Notes: generated from the letters alone by a model not told the origin. Positions 1 through 5,354 are shown, numbered from the stretch's first letter. The stretch: 5,531 nucleotides of DNA from Pseudomonadota bacterium (GCA_021817875.1 JAKAFQ010000310.1:1-5531); one strand, 5' to 3'. A program made the numbers and translations.

Positions 1-190
1 CAGGGCGGGCTCGTCGAGCATGCGTAAGCCGTCCACAGAGGAGTCTTGCGAGGATTACGTTGCTCGCGATCACCGGCTGTCGACGAGTCCTGCCAGCCAC
101 CCTGCCGACGGTGTTCCATGACGCGATAAATCGGAGCCTACTGTCGCCAAGACGTCGCCGCAGGGGCCTCGTTGGGGATAAAAAACATAT

Positions 191-220
191 AAAACACCCT
201 TCATGGCCACAGGATGTTTT
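191..220. repeat. Inverted repeat with 10-base arms beside an AT-rich tract
   Basis: The left arm AAAACACCCT (191-200) and right arm AGGATGTTTT (211-220) are complementary at 9 of 10 positions around a 10-base spacer that contains the palindrome TGGCCA. In RNA from the minus strand the one mismatch becomes a U-G wobble, so all ten pairs form. The hairpin would be followed by a U-rich tail (the complement of 190 down to 178, including six U in a row). This resembles a minus-strand intrinsic terminator with an A-tract and a U-tract. An operator or an oriT arm are the alternatives. No gene is recognised on the minus strand to its right. Confidence 0.45.
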
Positions 221-280
221 GCAGGACGCCACCCGGAATTATTCCACCGGCTTTTATCGCCTCAGCGGTCCGCTCGCCCA

Positions 281-318
281 CTTTGCACGAACTCTCCTAT
301 CCCAGTGATTCTGCAAAG
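281..318. repeat. Inverted repeat CTTTGCA / TGCAAAG
   Basis: CTTTGCA (281-287) is the exact reverse complement of TGCAAAG (312-318). Just inside, GAA (289-291) can pair with TTC (309-311) if C288 is bulged, giving a possible 10-pair stem around a 17-base loop. A 7-base match at this spacing could occur by chance in 446 bases, so the function is unknown. It adds to the inverted-repeat density of the region. Confidence 0.3.
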
Positions 319-446
319 AAAACGGGCGCACCGGAAAGTCCCGCCGCAATTTGACTATAGCAATTCACTCGACAACCAGTGTTCTCGACCCCAGCGAACT
401 ACCCCGTTGACGACAGAAGCGTTCGTTTTTCCGTACATCCTTCGAA

Positions 447-1319
447 ATGAAAATTGCGATGAAGAATAACCACATTCGTGCGCACCACAATGAACTTGCA
501 GTCCTCACCCTGCTGCATCGATACGGCCACGTCCGACACACGGACATCGGTCGTGCGATATGGCCTACGTCCGCACCCACGACTAGAAAGTCGATGACCT
601 CCCGCACGCTGGCGCGACTCTTGGAAGCGAAGCAGGTGTTCCGCATAGGCAATCCGCTTGGAGGCTGCTCCTACCTGCTGACCTGGATCGGCGCCAACCG
701 TCTCGGACTCTCGATCGAGGACGAAGTGAAAAGCGGACGCGGGATCACCTCCGTCACCGGGCCGCAATTCATCCACCGCACGCTCGGCACCTGCTATCTC
801 ATCGAGAAGGAAATCATGGGACTCACTACGCACAGTGAGTACGCGATCTATCGCGGCCTGAATGGAATCTCGCGCAAGACCTTTGCCGAGCAGTTCAAGA
901 AGATCCCGGACGGCCTCGTGCTCGTCAACGGAGCGATCCGAGGGCTCGACCCAGATATCACCGCGGTCGACTGGATCGAAGTGGAGAGCTACTACAAGCC
1001 CCGCGGCGAGCGCGGCAAGATCATCGCTCTCTCAGGAAAGACCGGCACATGGCTGGATCGCAGCCGCAAGCTGCTGCTCGACCGAATTGTGTTCGTCTAC
1101 TCGAGCATGAACGCGCATGAATCTTCTCTGCTGTCCGGTATCGACAGCTACGTGCGCGAACAGAAGATCACCAATCCGCATATTTTATCGCGCGTGGTTC
1201 TCGCCAAGTGCGACATCCGTCCGCCTTTCCTCTGGGCCGGATACACAGAGGTTTCCTGGCTGCAGATGCAGCAGCTCGGAGCGTCCGAGGTTGACATCGA
1301 AGAGGCGACTTCGGCGTAG
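447..1319 (+). CDS. Winged-helix plus nuclease-like-fold protein, Replic_Relax-like
   Basis: This 290-residue protein is predicted cytoplasmic, with no signal peptide or membrane segment. Residues about 12-90 look like a winged helix: a first helix around NELAVLTLLHRYGHV, a second around HTDIGRAIW, a recognition-type helix with SRTLARLLEAKQV, then a beta wing ending in TWIGANRLG. Residues about 110-215 contain IPDG (153-156), WIEVE (176-180) and K184, the spacing expected for a PD-(D/E)xK-like core. This two-part layout matches the replication-relaxation (Replic_Relax) family found on plasmids and conjugative elements. The assignment comes from pattern memory, and nuclease activity is not shown. 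The start could also be Met5 at 459; neither start has a clear ribosome binding site. A DNA-binding relaxosome accessory or replication role is inferred. A regulator with an inactive nuclease-like domain is the main alternative. Confidence 0.5.
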   Translation: MKIAMKNNHIRAHHNELAVLTLLHRYGHVRHTDIGRAIWPTSAPTTRKSMTSRTLARLLEAKQVFRIGNPLGGCSYLLTWIGANRLGLSIEDEVKSGRGITSVTGPQFIHRTLGTCYLIEKEIMGLTTHSEYAIYRGLNGISRKTFAEQFKKIPDGLVLVNGAIRGLDPDITAVDWIEVESYYKPRGERGKIIALSGKTGTWLDRSRKLLLDRIVFVYSSMNAHESSLLSGIDSYVREQKITNPHILSRVVLAKCDIRPPFLWAGYTEVSWLQMQQLGASEVDIEEATSA

Positions 1320-1367
1320 CGCTGGATAATTTCTGAACTCCATTCGGGAACCTACACGGTTTTATCC

Positions 1368-1397
1368 TTGCTGCCTGATTTCGTCCGCCGCTATATT
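1368..1397 (+). promoter_or_regulatory. Putative sigma70-type promoter for the gene at 1463
   Basis: TTGCTG (1368-1373) and TATATT (1392-1397) are separated by 18 bases. The -10 element matches consensus at five of six positions; the -35 keeps the TTG. It lies in the 143-base gap between the nuclease-like gene and the DUF2274-like gene, so it would start a transcript near 1404 that could run into the downstream tra genes. This is a pattern match only. Confidence 0.35.
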
Positions 1398-1400
1398 GCG

Positions 1401-1416
1401 CCCGCCAGCCAGCGGG
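1401..1416 (+). repeat. Hairpin at the predicted transcription start
   Basis: CCCGC (1401-1405) and GCGGG (1412-1416) are perfectly complementary around a 6-base loop. The hairpin starts four bases after the putative -10 element, so it covers the expected transcription start. It could be an operator for a repressor or a 5'-end mRNA stabilising hairpin. Short GC stems are common in this base composition, so support is modest. Confidence 0.25.
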
Positions 1417-1462
1417 ATCACCGTCGGCATTCGATTCACGAGAACCCTTGCGAGAGAGACAG

Positions 1463-1702
1463 ATGAAACTCGGAAAGCTACCCGAAAAAGATCCCATCGA
1501 GCGCAAGCCGGTCGGCCTGCGCCAGAGCACCTGGAAGCGCCTCGAGGAGTACCGACGGCTCTATGCCAAGAACTACGGCAAGGAGATCAAACTCGGCGAT
1601 CTGACCGAGCAGATGCTCGAGTCGTTCATGGCCGGCGATAAGGACTTCCAGAAGCACTTGAGGGAGAGTGCGGGCAGCGCCGACGCGGCGAGCGCGGCCT
1701 GA
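1463..1702 (+). CDS. Small DUF2274-like protein
   Basis: This is a 79-residue, charged, cytoplasmic protein. It begins MKLGKLPEKDPIERKPVGLR, continues with an amphipathic helix (WKRLEEYRRLYAKNYGKEI, about 24-42), and has the block LTEQMLESFMAGDKDFQKHL at 47-66. The order KLGKLP, a short strand, a long helix, then MLxxFMAxDxxFxK is what I recall of DUF2274. That family is about 80 residues, often follows trbI in P-type trb operons, and is suspected to be ribbon-helix-helix-like. The ATG at 1463 is preferred to the in-frame TTG at 1448 because the purine run GAGAGAGA (1452-1459) sits just upstream. An Ala/Ser-rich tail ends the protein. Its role is unknown; DNA binding with autoregulation is a guess from the small size and fold type. 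Confidence 0.6.
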   Translation: MKLGKLPEKDPIERKPVGLRQSTWKRLEEYRRLYAKNYGKEIKLGDLTEQMLESFMAGDKDFQKHLRESAGSADAASAA

Positions 1703-1705
1703 CCC

Positions 1706-1746
1706 GACGAGACAGCTCAAGAGTCGGCTCGTCATAGCGAGACGAG
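1706..1746 (+). repeat. Hexamer triplet able to form two exclusive hairpins
   Basis: GACGAG occurs at 1706-1711 and again at 1741-1746, with its reverse complement CTCGTC between them at 1728-1733. The middle copy can pair with the first (16-base loop) or with the last (7-base loop), but not with both. The second hairpin can be extended by a G-U and a G-C pair if 1726-1727 pair with 1747-1748. No U-tract follows on either strand, so it is not a simple terminator. It lies between the DUF2274-like and sigma-like genes and could act in attenuation, mRNA processing or protein binding. Confidence 0.35.
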
Positions 1747-1753
1747 TCAGGGC

Positions 1754-1840
1754 ATGAACGGCACACAAGGAGCACGCGAGAGAGGTATTCACGGTCGCCC
1801 GCCAGGCCGCGGACGGGATCGCAACCCGAGCGCTGCGTGA
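1754..1840 (+). CDS. Possible 28-codon leader ORF
   Basis: This short ORF starts with ATG at 1754 and ends with TGA at 1838-1840. Its stop overlaps the alternative GTG start (1837-1839) of the sigma-like gene in GTGA, the overlap type used for translational coupling. The peptide (MNGTQGARERG then an Arg/Gly/Pro-rich tail) matches no family I know. The upstream CAGGG is a weak and very close ribosome binding site. It is in the same frame as the DUF2274-like gene, with no stop other than that gene's own TGA. It could be entirely fortuitous. Confidence 0.15.
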   Translation: MNGTQGARERGIHGRPPGRGRDRNPSAA

Positions 1841-1857
1841 CCTTCTCGCATCCCGCA

Positions 1858-2607
1858 ATGTCGAAAGCCAATGACAGTGTCCGTGATTTCGATCCGCCGC
1901 CGCGCTTCCCGGTAGGCGGCTCGGTATTCGATTACCTCATGGCTTGCCGCCCGCATCAGGGCACGCAGCCACTCGAGCTGCGCATCATCAGATCGACCTT
2001 CCGGAAAGCAAAGGTCCCGCGCGAACTCGAGGAAGACGCGGCTCAGGAGATTCGACTGGCGTGGGCGACGAACAGAGCGAAGACCGACGAGTTCGAGCCA
2101 GAACAGGTTCTCCAGTACGCCTACAGCATGGCCGCTCAGGCGGCGCTGCGCGTCCGCCGCGACATTCAGAACATTGCGCGACTGCCCGGCAACGGATTTC
2201 GCAAGCGTGCCGATGGCACACGGTACGCGCCCGACGGAATACTCGCTCCGGCATTCTCCTGGGAGGATATGGAGCGCTTCCACCGGACCGACGATGTGCA
2301 CGACGACGATCAAATCGTGCCCCGGACTCAAAGCGCGGAAGCTGAGCTACCGACCGATCAGGACACGCTTGTCGTCGAGCACGGGGAATCAGCACTTGAG
2401 CAAAGCCGCGCACGGCTATTCGATGAATACGCCTGCCGCCTGACCACAGTTCAGTACGAAATCCTGCAGGACTTGGCGTCAGGGATGGATCTCAAGGAGA
2501 TTCACTCCCGCAAGCACATCAGCTACATCCGTCTGCTCAAGGAGATCTCGATCAGCTCGAGCATCCTCGGAGTGGACATCTCCAAGATCGAACTCAGAAA
2601 GAAATGA
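1858..2607 (+). CDS. Divergent sigma-factor-like protein preceding traW
   Basis: This is a 249-residue, predicted cytoplasmic protein. Residues about 53-103 resemble sigma70 region 2: VPRELEEDAAQEIRLAWATN, then FEPEQVLQYAYSMAAQAALRVRR, comparable to the DLVQEvFLraW...f..wl..iArn...d.lRR pattern of ECF-type factors. Residues about 186-236 resemble region 4: a helix with LTTVQYEILQDLASGMDLKEI followed by a possible recognition helix SYIRLLKEI. An acidic, probably flexible linker (about 140-180) joins them. The family is inferred from these patterns; it is diverged enough that it might instead be an unrelated helix-turn-helix regulator. The ATG at 1858 is chosen over the in-frame GTG at 1837, which would add seven residues; neither has a clear ribosome binding site. 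Its last bases overlap the traW start in ATGA, so it is probably in the same operon. A role in transcribing element genes is inferred. Confidence 0.5.
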   Translation: MSKANDSVRDFDPPPRFPVGGSVFDYLMACRPHQGTQPLELRIIRSTFRKAKVPRELEEDAAQEIRLAWATNRAKTDEFEPEQVLQYAYSMAAQAALRVRRDIQNIARLPGNGFRKRADGTRYAPDGILAPAFSWEDMERFHRTDDVHDDDQIVPRTQSAEAELPTDQDTLVVEHGESALEQSRARLFDEYACRLTTVQYEILQDLASGMDLKEIHSRKHISYIRLLKEISISSSILGVDISKIELRKK

Positions 2608-3350
2608 ACACCAGAGGCGCATTGTTTATCGCGGCCGTCCTCACGATCCTCGCGCCGTCCGGCATCTGCCGCGCGACCGACCTTGGTGTGCAGGGCAAGA
2701 CCTGGCCGATCATCGAGATCGACATGCGCAAGTTTCTCGCCGAGCAGGCCGCTCACGTGAAGTGGTCGCACGTCCAGAACGAGATTGCTCATTCGGCCCA
2801 TCGCTATCTCAAGACGCTCCCCCAGCGTGATATCCCAACGATCGGTTCGACGACGACTCACTGGATCGACCCCTCGATCATCCTGAGCCACGACATCCTC
2901 GTGCCGCGGAAGGACCCCATGGGCCAGTGGCACTGGGTCATCCTGTATCGAAAGGGGACCCGCTTCAATCCACTTTCGGTTGAGCGCCCGATACAGGCGA
3001 TGCTGTTCTTCGACTCCGCATCACGATCGCAGCGTGCGTTCGTCCGAGCGGCATTGTCCAAATACCCCGAGCGCATCATGCCGGTGGACGTCGACGGGAA
3101 CGATCCGCAGCCGCTCTCGAAATCTTGGGGTCGACCGGTATTCGAAGCGACGAACGCGATGCTCGCCCGCTTCCCGGTGTTCGCGATCCCTGCGCTGCTC
3201 TATCCAGGAAGCGGCGCTGAGCGCATGCGCCTAGGTATGACTGCCTTTGGGCCGCCCTACTCCACCTCGCAACTCGCGACCGCCTGGCCGGCGCTCGCCC
3301 CGCACACTGCGCCAGCCTCGAAGGAGATCCGCCATGTCAGCGCCCGATAG
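2604..3350 (+). CDS. traW: F-type conjugative pilus assembly protein TraW
   Basis: TraW is an exported protein needed for F-pilus assembly. This 248-residue copy has a signal peptide (positive MNTR, hydrophobic core 6-18, likely cleavage after CRA at about 24). The mature start DLGVQGKTWPIIEIDM is typical of the family. Further family-like blocks are HWIDPSIILSHDI (86-98), YRKGTRFNPLS (115-125), MLFFDS (133-138) and WGRPVFEATNAMLARFPVFAIPALL (175-199). The AIP step near the end is a thioredoxin-like feature, with no CxxC. Its length is near the usual 210-240. The ATG overlaps the stop of the sigma-like gene by four bases, with the purine-rich AGAAAGAA just upstream. Its 3' end overlaps traU. 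In F, TraW works with TrbC in pilus assembly. Confidence 0.92.
   Translation: MNTRGALFIAAVLTILAPSGICRATDLGVQGKTWPIIEIDMRKFLAEQAAHVKWSHVQNEIAHSAHRYLKTLPQRDIPTIGSTTTHWIDPSIILSHDILVPRKDPMGQWHWVILYRKGTRFNPLSVERPIQAMLFFDSASRSQRAFVRAALSKYPERIMPVDVDGNDPQPLSKSWGRPVFEATNAMLARFPVFAIPALLYPGSGAERMRLGMTAFGPPYSTSQLATAWPALAPHTAPASKEIRHVSAR
3321..3326 (+). promoter_or_regulatory. Ribosome binding site that fixes the traU start
   Basis: AAGGAG lies 7 bases before the ATG at 3334, inside the 3' end of traW. It is the reason to start traU at 3334 and not at the in-frame ATG at 3247, which would add 29 Arg/Pro-rich residues ahead of the signal peptide. Confidence 0.8.
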
Positions 3351-4386
3351 CTCCCGTCGGCGTCGCGTGTTCCGCTCACTGCTCGCGATGACGGCTGCGT
3401 TCCTGTTTTCGGGCGCTGCCTTCGCCGCCGCAACGGCCTCGGTCTGTCACGGGAAGCTGTTCAATCCCCTCTCGGACACGAACTGGAACGACTTCTTCCC
3501 GCTGACCATCATGGGGGCGCCGATGGGACCGAACGGGGATCCGCCGGCGATGTACGTCCCGCCAATCTGCGAGTGCCCGGGCGCGTTCGGTATTCCTTCG
3601 TTCGGGATCGGGGTCACGTACTGGCAGCCAACGTACATCGCAGAGGTGGAGAGGAACGCTGGGTGCGCACCGTCACTCGGAAGTGGCACAAGCCTGTTCT
3701 CGGGCTACTCCCTGGAGAACAGCGAGCAGGCGTACATCGGAAGCGATCGCGGCGAGAAGGGCACCTCGGGGTCCACCCGAATGCAGATCCATTGGTACAA
3801 GTATCCACTGTTCGCGTTCTTCTCCGCGTTCAAGGATCTCGGGTGCCGTTCCAGCGGTGGCTTTGCACTGGCGTATGCGACAGAGATCGACCCGACGTGG
3901 CAGAACGACCTTTGGGCGGGCCTTTATAGCCCTGAGGCCGGACTGTTCGGGAATATGATCGCCAATACGGCCTGCATCGCCGACGCGCTGGCGTCCAATG
4001 TCGCCTACCCAATCGATGCACTGTTCTGGTGCGCCGGATCATGGGGGAGCGTGTATCCGTTCAGCGGCAACGCCAATCAGTCGCTCACTCCCTTCCAAGT
4101 CGATAACCTGGAACTCGCCAAGTTCATTGCGCGCCTCGCGAGGGAAGGACTCGCCTGGCAGACGATAGGGCCCGATGCAATCTGCGCCGCGCACCCGAAT
4201 CCGATCTGGATCAAGAGCCAGTATCGTGTCGATGAGGTCTACCCGGTGGTGACCCGGGGCGCGCCGCTCGTCATCGGCGCCTTGCCGTTCAAGCAGATCC
4301 CCGGCTTGATCACCAATACACCTGTCAACACGAGCATGGTGGATCTGATCTGGCAGGGAGTGGAATGCTGCGTGAGGAGCTATTGA
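3334..4386 (+). CDS. traU: F-type conjugative transfer protein TraU
   Basis: TraU is an exported protein needed for mating-pair formation and DNA transfer. This 350-residue form has a signal peptide: MSAPDSSRRRR, then a hydrophobic core at 13-31, with cleavage probably near AFA or ATA at 31-36. The mature part opens with VCHGKLFNPLSDTNWNDFFP (38-56 region), the family hallmark, followed by PPICECPG (76-83) and GVTYWQPTYIAEVER (93-107). Ten cysteines (38, 79, 81, 111, 171, 214, 233, 284, 345, 346) suggest several periplasmic disulfides. From memory, F TraU (about 330 residues) also has ten and depends on a Dsb-type isomerase. The start overlaps the end of traW by 17 bases, and the stop overlaps trbC in TGATG, so translation of the three is likely coupled. 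Confidence 0.95.
   Translation: MSAPDSSRRRRVFRSLLAMTAAFLFSGAAFAAATASVCHGKLFNPLSDTNWNDFFPLTIMGAPMGPNGDPPAMYVPPICECPGAFGIPSFGIGVTYWQPTYIAEVERNAGCAPSLGSGTSLFSGYSLENSEQAYIGSDRGEKGTSGSTRMQIHWYKYPLFAFFSAFKDLGCRSSGGFALAYATEIDPTWQNDLWAGLYSPEAGLFGNMIANTACIADALASNVAYPIDALFWCAGSWGSVYPFSGNANQSLTPFQVDNLELAKFIARLAREGLAWQTIGPDAICAAHPNPIWIKSQYRVDEVYPVVTRGAPLVIGALPFKQIPGLITNTPVNTSMVDLIWQGVECCVRSY
4374..4379 (+). promoter_or_regulatory. Ribosome binding site that fixes the trbC start
   Basis: GAGGAG sits inside the last codons of traU, six bases before the ATG at 4386. It favours that start over the in-frame ATG at 4365, which would place the GAGGAG inside the coding sequence and add seven residues before the signal peptide. 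Confidence 0.75.
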
Positions 4387-5234
4387 TGTCCGCAAAGCGA
4401 CTCAGCGCTGCACTGGTCCTGACCGGACTCGCCGCGTGTACATTCGCCCTCGCGCACCCTCTGCGGATGCCGTTCGCGCCACGCCATCATCTCTCGACCA
4501 AGGACAAAGCACAGTTCGCTGCGATCATCGGGGAGATGCAGCAGGCGGCAAAGAAGGCGGCGGACTCACCCCAGATTCAGTCCGACGTGCAGCGAGTGAG
4601 CCGCGAGGCGGAGACCATTGCCAATCCGGCCATGCAGCGGCGACGAGACCGTCTCCTGCGATTCCTCGGGATCAACCCGCACGGCCCGACGCAGCTCTAC
4701 ATCTTCGTGTCGTGGTCGATGCCGCTCCCGATGCTCAGGGCCTACGAGGTCGAGTCGATGTGGACGGGGGCCCCGCTCGTGTTTCGCGGGATACCGAAGG
4801 GCACGTCACTGCATAAGTTCATCGTGAAGGACCTGCGCGAACTGGTTTGGGGCAAGGGAGCGGGCGCGGACATTTCGATCGACCCGCGGCTCTATGACCT
4901 GTATTCGGTCACGAGCGTGCCGACCATCGTGCTCTCAAAGCGCGTCGACCAGATGAGCTGCGCTCTCTCAGTTTCGTTCTCTGCCGGCAAGGCGGGTGCG
5001 CTCAACTACGATCGCTGCTCGACGATGAATCCGGGCCAGTTCATCAAGGTCGAGGGGGCGGTGACCACGGCGTACGCGCTACGCGAGTTCGAGCGCAACG
5101 GCTGGCCGCAAGCAAAGCAGTACCTCACCGCGCTTCGCAAGGGGTACACGAACGGCTTACCTGTGAGCCCCACGCAGACCCCGTTCAGCGGCAAGTGGAG
5201 CCAGGTCCGCTTTCCGAAGCCGCCGCGGGGCTGA
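4386..5234 (+). CDS. trbC: F-type pilus assembly protein TrbC
   Basis: TrbC acts with TraW in F-pilus assembly in the periplasm. The 282-residue protein has a signal sequence MSAKRLSAALVLTGLAAC, which ends in a possible lipobox (LAAC, Cys18); an ordinary cleavage site after ALA at 23 is equally possible. Residues 38-95 are charged and helical, probably coiled-coil. The TrbC_Ftype core runs from about 103 to 238: LYIFVSWSMPLPMLRAYEVE (104-123), LVFRGIPKGTSLHKFIVKDL (131-150), IDPRLYDLYSVTSVPTIVLS (165-184). The SVPT step looks like the cis-proline loop of a thioredoxin fold, while the active-site position reads SWSMP in place of a CxxC, so no redox activity is expected. The start overlaps the traU stop by one base. 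The C-terminal tail (240-282) is less conserved. Confidence 0.9.
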   Translation: MSAKRLSAALVLTGLAACTFALAHPLRMPFAPRHHLSTKDKAQFAAIIGEMQQAAKKAADSPQIQSDVQRVSREAETIANPAMQRRRDRLLRFLGINPHGPTQLYIFVSWSMPLPMLRAYEVESMWTGAPLVFRGIPKGTSLHKFIVKDLRELVWGKGAGADISIDPRLYDLYSVTSVPTIVLSKRVDQMSCALSVSFSAGKAGALNYDRCSTMNPGQFIKVEGAVTTAYALREFERNGWPQAKQYLTALRKGYTNGLPVSPTQTPFSGKWSQVRFPKPPRG

Positions 5235-5248
5235 CCTGCGTCCGGGGG

Positions 5249-5311
5249 CCGGCGCCGGAACCTAGACCGCACCGGCCCTCGCTCCTCCGGCACACCGGGG
5301 GCAGGCCGGAG
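5249..5311. repeat. GC-rich palindromes in the gap after trbC
   Basis: The 120-base gap between trbC and the next gene holds the palindrome CCGGCGCCGG (5249-5258) and a 7-base perfect inverted repeat CTCCGGC (5285-5291) / GCCGGAG (5305-5311) with a 13-base loop. No convincing U-tract follows; the nearest is CATTTTC about 10 bases later. Partial termination, mRNA stabilisation or processing between trbC and the following gene are possible. GC richness makes short stems common. Confidence 0.3.
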
Positions 5312-5354
5312 CGATCTGAGCATTTTCGCCGGGCCCATTCACTAGAAACCCCAT

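Larger units (their letters stand above)
1..446. other. Non-coding, inverted-repeat-rich region upstream of the first gene
   Basis: I find no convincing gene here. One forward frame is open from the left edge to 308, but it has no good start or ribosome binding site and its codon choice is mixed (two AAA codons followed by CAT ATA AAA in GC-rich DNA), so I treat it as chance. The region holds an AT-rich tract (178-194) and inverted repeats at 191-220 and 281-318. It also has three 11-base palindromes of the form 5+T+5: GCTCGTCGAGC (9-19), GGAATTATTCC (235-245) and AGCGGTCCGCT (264-274). It probably holds the control signals for the gene at 447. An oriT or a small RNA is possible, but nothing seen proves either. 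Confidence 0.5.

Noticed and set aside
201..223. Possible sigma54 promoter (TGG ... TTTTGCA)
   Set aside because: The GG to GC distance is 16 bases, not the required 12.
3..308. Forward frame open from the left edge to 308 (possible 3' end of an upstream gene)
   Set aside because: No recognisable protein features, no ribosome binding site for the internal TTG start, AT-rich codons out of line with the neighbouring genes, and it runs through the inverted-repeat cluster.
399..833. Minus-strand ORFs overlapping the first gene
   Set aside because: They are antisense to a protein with a sensible domain layout, and their composition (Arg/Gly-rich, low complexity) is typical of GC-rich shadow frames.
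1291..1296. Perfect TTGACA -35 element near the end of the first gene
   Set aside because: The next -10-like sequence (GATAAT at 1325-1330) is 28 bases away, too far, and nothing suitable lies at 16-18 bases.
1346..1364. Terminator-like hairpin AACC-TACAC-GGTT followed by a T run after the first gene
   Set aside because: Only four Watson-Crick pairs plus two G-U pairs and a short T run; too weak to call.
3247..3333. Longer traU start at 3247
   Set aside because: It would add 29 Arg/Pro-rich residues before a normal signal peptide; the ATG at 3334 has AAGGAG at ideal spacing.
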